Below are positions 6,735-14,444 of a stretch of 24,465 nucleotides of DNA, in pieces. The notes under the pieces were generated by a model, which saw nothing but the letters and a program-made list of their open reading frames with translations, ran no database searches and was not told where the DNA came from. Both the position numbers and the translations under genes were made by a program. Source of the DNA: a virus; the IMG/VR virus record IMGVR_UViG_3300010885_004277, positions 1 through 24,465 of that record; one strand, written 5' to 3'. How positions within the stretch are numbered: the stretch's first letter is position 1; every line of letters starts with the position of its first letter.

Positions 6735-7215
6735 GAAGACGTTTAACCCTCTTCAACGCTTTCTCTCTATGATATGGATGCGCACGACTCAAATGTACTA
6801 CACCGTTTAGGTGGTCTAGCTCATGTAAGAAACAGCGAGCAGTAATACCATCAAACTTCTTAGTAACAGTCTCGCCGTTAGGCATAGTAAATCTTACTCT
6901 AATCAATCTAGGACGCTTAATCTTAACTGCGACTCCAGGATAGCTAAGACAACCTTCTTCAAGATAAACTGTTTCTGAAGAGGAGTCAACTATTTTCGGA
7001 TTGAAGCACGCAAAAATTTGTTCTCCCGTAAGAACAAATACTCTGTACGGTAAACCAATCTGGTTAGCAGCTAAACCGAGACCATTGTTGCTAATCATGG
7101 TCTCGGCTAGATCTTTTGCTAACTGAATAGGATCAGTTGGTGGATTAGAGAAATCGAATGGTTCTAGTTCTCTCTTGAGAATAGGATCAGACTTATCTAC
7201 GAGAGTGTGGATCAT
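6730..7215 (-). CDS. def: Peptide deformylase
   Basis: The enzyme removes the formyl group from N-terminal methionine of new proteins. The 161-aa product has all three family motifs: GLGLAANQIG (45-54), EEGCLSYPG (86-94, metal ligand Cys89) and HELDH (131-135, two metal-binding histidines and the catalytic glutamate). It is slightly shorter at the C-terminus than bacterial enzymes, as usual for phage versions. The ATG shares one base with the MazG stop codon (TGATG), so the two are coupled. Phage deformylases are known from cyanophages, where they are thought to support translation of host or phage proteins during infection. The role here would be the same, but nothing in the window shows a specific target. 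Confidence 0.95.
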   Translation of the reverse strand: MIHTLVDKSDPILKRELEPFDFSNPPTDPIQLAKDLAETMISNNGLGLAANQIGLPYRVFVLTGEQIFACFNPKIVDSSSETVYLEEGCLSYPGVAVKIKRPRLIRVRFTMPNGETVTKKFDGITARCFLHELDHLNGVVHLSRAHPYHREKALKRVKRLP

Positions 7216-7583
7216 CAGAAGGACTTCCCACCTGCCTTCTCACGGTTAGCAAGTTGGTGATCTGCTCTTGTCCGATTGTACTCATGCTTGTCAGCAATGG
7301 CTCCTGCCACATCAAGCCCAAGCGAACCAGCAATATCAAGGATGCGGATAACGCAATCAGCAAGCTCAACTTCAAGCATCTTTCGATCAGTGAGATGATC
7401 ATCCATCAGATCCTTTCTGGCACCTTCGAGAGCTTCCGATAGCTCGCTGTGACAAAGTGCAATCAGTGTACCAAGTTCTCGTGGCTTGTTATGCCAGCCC
7501 ATCTCCTTTGCCTGACCATGTAGCTTATGCTGGATCATTCGGAGGTTATCAACTTCTGTAGGTTCAATACTATACTTGCTCAT
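7215..7583 (-). CDS. mazG: MazG-like nucleotide pyrophosphohydrolase
   Basis: The product is a 122-aa all-helical NTP pyrophosphohydrolase, hydrolysing (d)NTPs or related nucleotides to monophosphates with Mg2+. The metal-binding pattern is visible: HSELSEALEG with Glu47 and Glu50, then EVELADCVIRILD with Glu73 and Asp76, and KHEYNRTR with Asn103. It is a single MazG domain, about half the length of E. coli MazG, as in many phages. It lies between a SLOG-domain gene and peptide deformylase and shares one base with the latter. Suggested roles in phages include shaping nucleotide pools, removing non-canonical dNTPs, or affecting alarmone levels; the sequence does not decide between them. Confidence 0.9.
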   Translation of the reverse strand: MSKYSIEPTEVDNLRMIQHKLHGQAKEMGWHNKPRELGTLIALCHSELSEALEGARKDLMDDHLTDRKMLEVELADCVIRILDIAGSLGLDVAGAIADKHEYNRTRADHQLANREKAGGKSF

Positions 7584-7593
7584 TTCAATTCCT

Positions 7594-7983
7594 TTAGATA
7601 TCTAGGGTTGCTACTTTTTCTTCAATACCTTCTACGATCTCCATAACATAGAACTTGTTTACCTTGTTCATCTCGGTAGCCATGTTCTTAGATCCTGGAG
7701 ACTTACCATCCCAAAGAATGATAGCCCAATCACAATATTCAGCCATCTTCTTATTACGGATCATACCTGCAGTTTTACCGTATTTACTCCAATCTGCTGG
7801 CATCTGTTTTACAGGAACATTAATCATAGACGCATAGCTCTCTCCGATCTTGTCCACACCAACAGCACAACCAGAAACAATTTCTGTTATTGGCTTATTC
7901 ATGAAAGTGATAAGTTCGTGGAGCAGCTTGCGAATCTTTGGCTCGTTATTAAGGGAACGAGAACCTGCGATCAATAGTTTCAT
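7594..7983 (-). CDS. SLOG/YspA-like (DUF2493-type) nucleotide-binding protein
   Basis: This 129-aa protein has a Rossmann-like SLOG domain: KLLIAGSRSL at the N-terminus, SGCAVGVDKIGESYA in the middle, then RNKKMAEYCDWAIILWDGKSPGSKNM. The order GSR, G-x-x-x-G-x-D, RN-x-x-M-A and WDG-x-S-x-G is typical of the YspA/DUF2493 branch related to DprA and lysine decarboxylase-like proteins, which bind nucleotides or nucleotide-derived ligands. The exact reaction is unknown for phage members. It starts the accessory block downstream of gp46 and is ten bases from MazG. A part in nucleotide sensing, salvage or counter-defence is possible but inferred only from family and neighbours. Confidence 0.83.
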   Translation of the reverse strand: MKLLIAGSRSLNNEPKIRKLLHELITFMNKPITEIVSGCAVGVDKIGESYASMINVPVKQMPADWSKYGKTAGMIRNKKMAEYCDWAIILWDGKSPGSKNMATEMNKVNKFYVMEIVEGIEEKVATLDI

Positions 7984-8024
7984 AATTTATCCATTCTAAA
8001 CTACTTCCTGGTAGAAGTAAAGTG

Positions 8025-9740
8025 TTATTCTGAGATTCTACTGAAATTTTTCTGCTTCTCAAATTTAATTATATTACTAAACTTGTCGGCAAGAGCATCT
8101 CCTTTGTGAGAGATAATGAATACGTTAGTATCCGATGCTACTCCACTTAGAATCTTAAAGAACTCTTCAGTACCACTCGTATCTAGAGAGCTATCAAACA
8201 CTTCATCCATAATAAGAAGATTGGTAGATGCGCTGTTACGTAGCTTAGATACTGCTCTCCAAGTAAATAGTAGAGCTAGATCGATTCGCATCTTCTCGCC
8301 TTCTGAGAACGAACCGTAGCTAAACTCGTCTCTAAACCTAGATCTTAACTTCTCATTAAAGTTCTCGTCTAACTCAAACTGTACAAAGAAGTCCATCGAA
8401 GCTAGATACTTATTGATAAGCTTATTAATGATAGGTACATACTGCTTGATGATCTTAGTCTTGATGCCACCATCTTTTAGAAGCTGAGCAGCGACATTTA
8501 GTAGAGACCTTGTATGGATCAGCTCTTCTTTAAGCTTCTCTTTTTCTTCTAACTCATGAACGAAAGAAGTCTCGTCGTTAGCCTCGGTATCGATCTTCTC
8601 ACTCTTGGTTTCTAACTCTACCTTTTCTGCTAGAAGATCTACAACCTGCTTCTGATAGATGTCTATCTTCAGAGCTGTACCACTGATGCTCTGATTAATG
8701 CTTTCTATTTCTTCTTTGATAACTCTGATACCATCTAACTTAACTTCTAACTCTTTGATGTCAACACTTAGCTTGTTTATAGCTTCGTTTATCTCAGAGA
8801 TGGTCTGGTTATTTTTATTAGAAAAATTATCCTTGAAGTCTGTAGAGATATCCTGAGTACACGTAGGACAATTATCATGTTCCTTGAAGAACTCTAAATG
8901 CTCTACGATGTTGTTACTCTTAGACTGAAGATCACTCTTAATTTGAACTAACTTCTTCTTCCTAGCTGCCAGGTTAATTCCTTCACTCGCAGCCCATCGC
9001 TTGGTCATTTGAGAAGCTTCTAACTTACCAAGCTCTTTATCCAACTCCTCGATCATAGAGTTGTTATAGTTAATTTTATCCATTTTCTGAGCAATCAGAG
9101 ACTGATTATTTTGTCGCATAGACTCTATATGCTTCTTGCTCAATTCAATCTTCTGCTGTAGCATATCTATAGAGTGATTGACTTCAACAATCTCACTCTT
9201 GTTCTTCTGTACTTTCTCTTTCAAAAGAACATTCATGGTAGTAAAGATCTGAATGTCTAGGAGATCTTCAATAAACTCTCGTCGTTGCTGTGCTGGTAGC
9301 TGCATAAACGGAATGAAGGTAGATGTACCTAGAGTAATGATCTGTGAGAAAGACTTATGCGTTAGCTTCAGAATATTCTTCTCTAGCATCTCTTGATAGT
9401 CTTTGGCAGCAGCTTCTTGATTGATCATGTTGCCGTCGATAAAGATCTGAAATACTACAGGATTAATTCCTCTGCGTACAAGATACTCCTTAGAACCGAT
9501 GCTAAACTCTATCTCAGCGACCAAATTCTTCTTGTTGATAGAGTTTACTAGCTGTGGCTTATTGATCTTACGGAATGGTTTACCGTATAGAGCAAAAGAA
9601 ATCGCCTCGATGAAAGTAGACTTACCACTCCCATTTTCCCCAACGATTAGCGTTGATGGTGAATCACAAAGATTGATTTCAGTAAAGGCATTACCTGTAC
9701 TTAGTAGGTTCTGCCATCTGACCTTTTTAAAAATTATCAC
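8025..9740 (-). CDS. 46: Recombination endonuclease subunit gp46 (Rad50/SbcC-like ATPase)
   Basis: Gp46 is the ATPase and coiled-coil subunit of the gp46/47 nuclease, which resects DNA ends for recombination-dependent replication and helps degrade host DNA. The 571-aa product (T4: 560) shows Walker A GENGSGKST at 34-42, a long coiled coil interrupted by the zinc hook CPTC (Cys291, Cys294), the ABC signature GSFSEGEKMRIDLALLF and the Walker B segment LLIMDEVFDSSLD near the C-terminus, followed by a VFIISHKGD switch. The start is a GTG at 9740; GTGA overlaps the gp47 stop by four bases, so translation is coupled. After its stop a 41-base gap precedes the accessory block. Confidence 0.97.
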   Translation of the reverse strand: MIIFKKVRWQNLLSTGNAFTEINLCDSPSTLIVGENGSGKSTFIEAISFALYGKPFRKINKPQLVNSINKKNLVAEIEFSIGSKEYLVRRGINPVVFQIFIDGNMINQEAAAKDYQEMLEKNILKLTHKSFSQIITLGTSTFIPFMQLPAQQRREFIEDLLDIQIFTTMNVLLKEKVQKNKSEIVEVNHSIDMLQQKIELSKKHIESMRQNNQSLIAQKMDKINYNNSMIEELDKELGKLEASQMTKRWAASEGINLAARKKKLVQIKSDLQSKSNNIVEHLEFFKEHDNCPTCTQDISTDFKDNFSNKNNQTISEINEAINKLSVDIKELEVKLDGIRVIKEEIESINQSISGTALKIDIYQKQVVDLLAEKVELETKSEKIDTEANDETSFVHELEEKEKLKEELIHTRSLLNVAAQLLKDGGIKTKIIKQYVPIINKLINKYLASMDFFVQFELDENFNEKLRSRFRDEFSYGSFSEGEKMRIDLALLFTWRAVSKLRNSASTNLLIMDEVFDSSLDTSGTEEFFKILSGVASDTNVFIISHKGDALADKFSNIIKFEKQKNFSRISE

Positions 9741-10807
9741 TCTACGTCCATAGCCTCCTCATATAAAGACTGCATCAAAGACTGAAGCTTGACTTGATCG
9801 TTACCCTGGACCAAACCTGATACCTCTACATACTTGCGTACGATAGTTAAAGTATCTTCTGCTTCGTCAATAATCTCGTCATCATTTTCTAAATTAAGAT
9901 TCAAATTATCATCCACTACTTGAATAGAAACTACTCCAAGCTTCTCTAGCTGATCAATATACATATCAAACCAGTACGGATTAGTTTTCTTCTTGACGAC
10001 AACCTTTACGTTAGTATTGACTATCTCAGAAGGAAACATATTCTGCTTTAGGTCTGTTAATGTAAATGTAGTATCATCGTAGAAAAGCTTGTAGAACATT
10101 CTAAACGGGTTCGGGATAAAAGTCAACTCTCTTGTTTCTGTGTCAAATACGTGGAACCCTTTCTGGTCCTCAAAGTCTGACCATGTCATCTCATATGGGC
10201 AACCGAGATAGTTGATGTTACCACGAGTAGACTTATGATGAAAGTGACCAGAGGCTACTAGGTCAAACTTTGAAAAGACAGAGGCACTCATACCGTCTTC
10301 TTGCACCATCCCCTTATGCATCTCGAACCCACTAAGCTCTAGGTGTCCGAATGCAATCTGAGCTGTTGTGCTCTCTATAAGATCCATCGTCTGCTTATAG
10401 TTATCATCACAAATCCACGGCACCAATAGAATATCGCACCCATCGAAATTTAGTTCAGTGGGTTCAGCGATAGTAGTATTGTTGTCATACTCTCTTAAGA
10501 GAAGATCAGGAGAGTTAACTGAAAGTGTATTTCTGTAGGGGATGCAGTGATTCCCAACGATTGTATAAAGCTCAATACTTCTTGCGTACAGCTGATCATA
10601 ATAGTACTCCTTTGCTCTACTTAAAGAGTAAAAATTGACATATTTACGACGATCAAACGTATCACCTAGATCAATAACTGTTGTGATGTTATTCTCATCT
10701 AGATAAGGAATAAAGACATCTCTATAAAACTTTTCAAAATAGTCGTGGAACACAGAACTATCGTTGCGTGCCCCAAAGTGTTGATCTGTTACTAATGCTA
10801 TCTTCAT
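9737..10807 (-). CDS. 47: Recombination endonuclease subunit gp47 (Mre11/SbcD-like)
   Basis: This is the metallophosphoesterase partner of gp46. The 356-aa product (T4: 339) has the five-motif phosphoesterase core: DQHFG with Asp8 and His10, DLGDTFDRR with Asp46 and Asp49, GNHC with Asn86 and His87, AFGHLE with His155, and SGHFHHKS with His188 and His190. These coordinate two metal ions for exo- and endonuclease activity. It overlaps the small gene upstream and gp46 downstream by four bases each (ATGA and GTGA), so subunits are probably made together. A TTGACT-17-TAGAAT arrangement lies inside the gene and could give extra gp46 transcription, but it may be chance. Confidence 0.96.
   Translation of the reverse strand: MKIALVTDQHFGARNDSSVFHDYFEKFYRDVFIPYLDENNITTVIDLGDTFDRRKYVNFYSLSRAKEYYYDQLYARSIELYTIVGNHCIPYRNTLSVNSPDLLLREYDNNTTIAEPTELNFDGCDILLVPWICDDNYKQTMDLIESTTAQIAFGHLELSGFEMHKGMVQEDGMSASVFSKFDLVASGHFHHKSTRGNINYLGCPYEMTWSDFEDQKGFHVFDTETRELTFIPNPFRMFYKLFYDDTTFTLTDLKQNMFPSEIVNTNVKVVVKKKTNPYWFDMYIDQLEKLGVVSIQVVDDNLNLNLENDDEIIDEAEDTLTIVRKYVEVSGLVQGNDQVKLQSLMQSLYEEAMDVE
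10098..10126 (-). promoter_or_regulatory. Possible internal sigma70-like promoter inside gp47
   Basis: On the minus strand TTGACT (10126-10121) and TAGAAT (10103-10098) are separated by exactly 17 bases. Each box matches the consensus at five of six positions. It lies within the gp47 reading frame, so part of the match is dictated by codons. If active it would transcribe the last third of gp47 and then gp46. Confidence 0.28.
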
Positions 10808-11007
10808 GCTGACTTCTTTTTCTTTACATTTCTATTAGCTTCTTCTTTGATAGCTTGAGCATCGAACTTTTCGATAACATCATTACAAAAGTTTCGAACA
10901 TTCATAAGACTACCACGATAGTTTTCTCTAATATAGATGTTAAGCTTCTTATCAAAAAGATTTCTAGCCCAATCTAGGATTAGAGCAGGTATTACATTCT
11001 CATTCAT
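10804..11007 (-). CDS. Small conserved-position protein between gp55 and gp47
   Basis: I do not recognise this 67-aa protein. It begins MNENVIPALILDWARNLF, looks helical, and ends in a strongly basic tail (NRNVKKKKSA), which could contact nucleic acid. It has no cysteine pair, P-loop or membrane segment. It overlaps the gp55 stop by eight bases and the gp47 start by four, so it is clearly translated as part of the gp55-gp47-gp46 run. It has no resemblance that I can see to late co-activator gp33, which would be the tempting guess beside gp55. Confidence 0.75.
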   Translation of the reverse strand: MNENVIPALILDWARNLFDKKLNIYIRENYRGSLMNVRNFCNDVIEKFDAQAIKEEANRNVKKKKSA

Positions 11008-11545
11008 TACTGTCCCCTTCTACAAAAATATCAAGACCTATCTTCTTAGGTGGTTTCTTTATCTTAAGCTTCTTCTCATATTCACGAACGAAATCATTCA
11101 TGTTATCATTAAAGCTTACGTTGACCGAGATAGGATCGTCGCTATTAGACTGAGTGCTTAGCTCGTCCATAACGCTTGAGTGTTCGAACGACTTATACTT
11201 AATGTACGTTTGTTTCTTTTCTTTTTGTATCCGAAGGACAAAGGCATTCCAAATAATCTTTGTGAAGTATGCGAATGGGTTCTGATATCTATCGGGATCG
11301 AAATTGTTTATGTAGTTAACGCAATTCTCGATACCATCAGAAACCATTTCTTCTCTATAAGAGTAATTGATAAAGTTGCCTTTTAGAGAGAGCTTATTTG
11401 CGATGTGAAAAATACACTCGCCGATATAGTTTGGAATCTGAGGTAGAGGCTTCTCTTGTTCTACTGCCTCTTTGTATATCTTCTTATACTCCACCATAGC
11501 CTGATATAGTGTTTTGTTATTTACGTAATGGTTACTCTTTTTCAT
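11000..11545 (-). CDS. 55: Late transcription sigma factor gp55
   Basis: Gp55 directs host RNA polymerase to phage late promoters and needs the gp45 clamp for activation. The 181-aa product (T4: 185) matches the T4 protein through YVNNKTLYQAM, YREEMVSDGIE, NFDPDRYQNPFAYFTKI and WNAFVLRIQKEKK. These are the sigma region 2-like core-binding and -10-reading parts; there is no region 4, as in T4. The C-terminal GLDIFVEG corresponds to the T4 clamp-binding tail SLDFLYE. GAGG lies about seven bases before the ATG. The TATAAATA-type elements before the head and tail genes in this window are its expected targets. Confidence 0.95.
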   Translation of the reverse strand: MKKSNHYVNNKTLYQAMVEYKKIYKEAVEQEKPLPQIPNYIGECIFHIANKLSLKGNFINYSYREEMVSDGIENCVNYINNFDPDRYQNPFAYFTKIIWNAFVLRIQKEKKQTYIKYKSFEHSSVMDELSTQSNSDDPISVNVSFNDNMNDFVREYEKKLKIKKPPKKIGLDIFVEGDSNE

Positions 11546-11562
11546 GACCAGCCTCTTTTCAC

Positions 11563-11590
11563 TTGACTTTTTAGACTATATCAGTATAAT
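11563..11590 (+). promoter_or_regulatory. Sigma70-like promoter on the plus strand, antisense to the operon
   Basis: TTGACT at 11563-11568, a 16-base spacer and a perfect TATAAT at 11585-11590 lie in the gap between gp55 and the 11606 gene. Transcription would run rightwards, opposite to the surrounding genes. The -35 is identical to those at 14455 and 14760. No gene on the plus strand follows closely. Confidence 0.5.
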
Positions 11591-11603
11591 CAGTAATGTA
11601 CTG
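11591..11603. repeat. Small inverted repeat in the gp55 leader
   Basis: CAGTA (11591-11595) and TACTG (11599-11603) are a perfect five-base inverted repeat with a three-base centre, immediately after the plus-strand -10 box. Together with the partly repeated TCAGTA at 11581 it could be an operator or a weak hairpin in the gp55 leader. No U-tract follows on either strand, so it is not a terminator. Confidence 0.35.
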
Positions 11604-11605
11604 TA

Positions 11606-11998
11606 TCAATTAATAGATGTGTTAGACGAGAGCTTTACTGTCTCGGCTTCTTCAATAGTACTCTCTCTAATAAGAGAGATAATATCTTTTGCCGTCACAG
11701 GCTTTGCTCTGTTAGAATACTTTGTTTTAGATTTAGTAATATGATTCTGATAATATTCTACAAACTCGGCATCTACCGTTGTAGCAAACACAATACTTTC
11801 TTTTCTGATAAAAATGTTATCAGTAGTGTTTAGAGGGTTAACAATAACCAAGTACATATACGACTGCTGGTACATAGCATTGTACGTATAATTAACATAC
11901 GTAGGCATCTCTAAACGATACCCATACTCATCTTCAGAAACAACTTTAGACAGAAGTGTCTCTCCTGTCACCAACTTAATCGTAAGATACTTTTCCAT
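11606..11998 (-). CDS. Conserved hypothetical beta-rich protein, possibly Sm/Hfq-like
   Basis: No firm family name is given for this 130-aa protein. The N-terminal 85 residues read as a run of short strands: YLTIKLVTGETLLSKVVSEDEY, then YRLEMPTYV, YMYLVIVNP and IFIRKESIVFATTV. Small Sm/Hfq-like beta barrels show this pattern, and proteins of similar size and layout occur in T4-like marine phages. The C-terminal third is polar and probably flexible. It follows UvsW by three bases and is the last gene before the gap to gp55, so it is likely co-transcribed with UvsW and UvsY. RNA binding is a possibility, not a finding. Confidence 0.7.
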   Translation of the reverse strand: MEKYLTIKLVTGETLLSKVVSEDEYGYRLEMPTYVNYTYNAMYQQSYMYLVIVNPLNTTDNIFIRKESIVFATTVDAEFVEYYQNHITKSKTKYSNRAKPVTAKDIISLIRESTIEEAETVKLSSNTSIN

Positions 11999-12001
11999 AA
12001 T

Positions 12002-13447
12002 CTATCCCTTCAGCTGTATGTTATAGATCTTGTAATCAAACCCTTCTTCAGAATAGATCTTGATTCTCTCTTTGAAGTGTTCTATCGTATAATTCTTTCT
12101 AGTTTTCCAAGACAGATCATCAGCTATATCATATAACGTGACCGAGTCTTTGGTCTCTGACTTGCGTAAACCTCTACCGATAGACTGAAGATTCTTGATC
12201 TTAGACTTGCTTGGAGAGGCGAATATAATATTGTGTAGGTTCTTTATATTTACACCAGTAGAGAACGTACCACTAGAAGCTATGATGATAGCGTTGGTTT
12301 CATCTTCTACAAGCTTACGTATTCTTTCTCTCTCATCACCGCTAACGCCACCATGGATAAAGAATACTTTCCTATCCGGAGCGTTAATCATATCGTATAG
12401 TTCTTTACCATGTTTATCAACGTACTGGAATAATAATAATATATTTCCGGACAAAGATAAAGCTAAATTTTTGATAAACTTGTTACGTGGTTGATATCTA
12501 ACGATAAAATCCATTTCAGCCTGATAGTCTAATTTCTTTAGCTGTTTACGAATTTCTTCGGGATACTTGAGTACAAGTGCTTTGATCTTTAGGTCTGCAA
12601 GGTGCTTCTGGTCAATGAGGTCTGCTGTAGAGACGGCTCTATGCACTTTACCGAACAACCCCTCAAGAACTAACTTGTTCGTCTCGGTGCCGTCTAGAGT
12701 GCCCGTAAAGCCAAATCTATATTTACAGTGCGTTAGCTTCGTCATGATAGACGTTAGAGACTTAGCCTTGAACAAATGCGCCTCGTCTCCTATTACCAGA
12801 TCAAAAGGTCTGAAGTACGCCGCAGGAAGTTTGTATATCGACTGCCACGTTGATATGATGATCTTTGAATCCGACTGTGGGCTTGATCCGCCAGATACGC
12901 AGTGCACTGTGCTGTCCACATCAAGACCATAGCTGGCAAAATCAGAAGCAAGTTGAAGAACCAGAGAAACAGTAGGGACAATAATGAGAGTTCTCGCATT
13001 GTAATACCTCGTCAATAGATAAATGATTAAAGATTTTCCCGATGCTGTCGGGGACAGAACCATGCCTCTGCTTTTTCTAACGGCATGGGTGAAAGATTCT
13101 ATTTGATAGTCTCTAGCGGAGAATGGTAGACCGAGAGTTTCTGAGAACTCTTTACCTTCAGCTAGTGAGAACTCAACATCATCAAACTCGCTCAAGAACT
13201 CGACGTCGTACTCTCTAGCTCTAGCAAACGAAAGAACCTCATGTAACAATCCAGCATACAGTTGCTTCGTCATTACATTGAACAGACGAATTTTACCATC
13301 CCAAACTTTGTTCTTGACAAGTGGGTGGAACTTTGCGTCTGGTACCATAAACGTAAACTTGTCTGCAAGCTCGAAGGCTACTCCTGGCTCGCAGTCTACG
13401 TGTATATATACTTCATTCAATTTTGAGATTCTTAGTGTGTCGCTCAT
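12002..13447 (-). CDS. uvsW: UvsW-type DNA/RNA helicase
   Basis: UvsW is a superfamily 2 helicase that unwinds R-loops and branched DNA, switching T4 from origin-dependent to recombination-dependent replication. The 481-aa product (T4: 503) has an N-terminal DNA-binding region, a Q-like RDYQIESFTHA element (112-122), Walker A SPTASGKS at 132-139, motif Ia IIVPTVSL, DEAH at 221-224, motif III GFTGT at 246-250, and motifs V/VI in SSGTFSTGVNIK and QSIGRGLRKSE. It overlaps uvsY by four bases (ATGA), an arrangement that mirrors their joint role in recombination. No catalytic residue is missing. Confidence 0.96.
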   Translation of the reverse strand: MSDTLRISKLNEVYIHVDCEPGVAFELADKFTFMVPDAKFHPLVKNKVWDGKIRLFNVMTKQLYAGLLHEVLSFARAREYDVEFLSEFDDVEFSLAEGKEFSETLGLPFSARDYQIESFTHAVRKSRGMVLSPTASGKSLIIYLLTRYYNARTLIIVPTVSLVLQLASDFASYGLDVDSTVHCVSGGSSPQSDSKIIISTWQSIYKLPAAYFRPFDLVIGDEAHLFKAKSLTSIMTKLTHCKYRFGFTGTLDGTETNKLVLEGLFGKVHRAVSTADLIDQKHLADLKIKALVLKYPEEIRKQLKKLDYQAEMDFIVRYQPRNKFIKNLALSLSGNILLLFQYVDKHGKELYDMINAPDRKVFFIHGGVSGDERERIRKLVEDETNAIIIASSGTFSTGVNIKNLHNIIFASPSKSKIKNLQSIGRGLRKSETKDSVTLYDIADDLSWKTRKNYTIEHFKERIKIYSEEGFDYKIYNIQLKG

Positions 13448-13881
13448 GATAATCCATTAGTAAACTTCTGCCAGTTAATAGCATTGCTGATCATATACCC
13501 TCTATCAGAAATGTTCTTGATGATCGATTCTAGTAGAGTAATTTTTTCTTTTTGATAAGAGATCTTAAGAGTAAGATTTATGATATCTTGGTCTGAGTCT
13601 ATATGCATAGGGATATCAGACTTGAGAATATTTCTCGGATTCTGCTTCCAGTTATTCTCTTCTAAAGTCTCTTTGTCAAGAACACCGAGAAGCCAATCGT
13701 ACTTTAGATGGTATAGCTTCTTATAATCAGTCTCTAGTTTCTTTAGACCGAGTCTTTCCTGACTGAACACTCTGTAATATTTATTGTGAAGCTTCGGTAT
13801 CTTTAGAGCTTCGGCGTCTAGTTGTGTTGGGTTGATCGTAGTATCTTCATCCCACATAGCGAAAATTTCATCAAGCTTCAT
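13444..13881 (-). CDS. uvsY: Recombination mediator UvsY
   Basis: UvsY loads the UvsX recombinase onto single-stranded DNA covered by gp32. The 145-aa product (T4: 137) is charged and helical, begins MKLDEIFAMWDEDTTINPTQLDAEALKIPKLHNKY and ends with IKNISDRGYMISNAI, which parallels the T4 ending AIKSRGFAIKHI. The similarity is low but spans the length, and the gene directly precedes uvsW with a four-base overlap. AAGG lies eight bases before the ATG. The tail-tube-like gene ends ten bases upstream, so uvsY may be read from the late-type promoter at 14445 as well as from earlier transcripts. Confidence 0.86.
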   Translation of the reverse strand: MKLDEIFAMWDEDTTINPTQLDAEALKIPKLHNKYYRVFSQERLGLKKLETDYKKLYHLKYDWLLGVLDKETLEENNWKQNPRNILKSDIPMHIDSDQDIINLTLKISYQKEKITLLESIIKNISDRGYMISNAINWQKFTNGLS

Positions 13882-13890
13882 TTCATAACC

Positions 13891-14412
13891 TTATAATTTG
13901 TTGATGGTATACTCCCTGTACTTGAATGTCGCAGTAGCAGTTAAGTATCTAACATCTTCTATGGTAGAGTCAAATTCGAATCCTGATATACTTACTGGTA
14001 AAACATCAATAAATGTTATCTTGATATTCGGACGCATGGCGCTATTTAATATAACAAGGTCTGCGTCTACCAGTACACCTTTACCGCTAGTTAAGCTATT
14101 ACTAGCTATAGACTTGTACTGGTCAAAGCTATCAGGGAAACCTACTGAAATTATCCAGTTGTATAGTTCTATATACGAGGTCATATCCTCGTCTATTTTA
14201 AACGTTACGGTAAAATTCTCAAAGGACAAATGGTCCCCTGGGATAATAATTTTGTTGAATGGAGTCTGCACATCATTCGTTGCGTTGAGTGACAGCCTTG
14301 GCACATCTATCGATTGCACAAAGTACTCAAGGTTGGGAAGTTTATTGATGGTAAACTTGAAACCAAGAGGAGAGAGATAGTTGATGTTCGTTGGCTGAGT
14401 CTGTGTGCTCAT
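13891..14412 (-). CDS. Tail-tube-fold structural protein
   Basis: This 173-aa protein shares the fold pattern of T4 tail-tube and tube-initiator proteins (gp19, gp54): an early FKFTINKLPNLEYFVQSIDVP strand set, a central GDHLSFENFTVTFKIDEDM followed by YIELYNWIISVGFPDSF, and a C-terminal FEFDSTIEDVRYLTATATFKY. The last part parallels gp54 (ITTFNVTFAYR). It is much shorter than T4 gp54 (320 aa) and distinct from the true tube protein encoded at 22647. Similar proteins next to uvsY are present in T4-like marine phages and are annotated as virion components. A GTG at 14442 would extend it, but GAGG before the ATG at 14412 and the late element upstream favour the shorter form. Baseplate, neck or tube-cap position cannot be told apart here. 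Confidence 0.75.
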   Translation of the reverse strand: MSTQTQPTNINYLSPLGFKFTINKLPNLEYFVQSIDVPRLSLNATNDVQTPFNKIIIPGDHLSFENFTVTFKIDEDMTSYIELYNWIISVGFPDSFDQYKSIASNSLTSGKGVLVDADLVILNSAMRPNIKITFIDVLPVSISGFEFDSTIEDVRYLTATATFKYREYTINKL

Positions 14413-14444
14413 AGCGACCTCAAAATTATTTTTGCTGAACACTA

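Noticed and set aside
10804-11007. Small gene as late co-activator gp33
   Set aside because: Position beside gp55 is tempting, but it lacks the hydrophobic clamp-binding C-terminus of gp33 (it ends KKKKSA) and shows no similarity to the T4 protein.
13778-13785. AATAAATA late-like element in uvsY
   Set aside because: Internal to the gene and over 300 bases before uvsW, so not a convincing promoter.
13898-14380. 160-codon plus-strand frame across the tail-tube-like gene
   Set aside because: Complement of a well-supported gene with late promoter and ribosome site; no start signal of its own.
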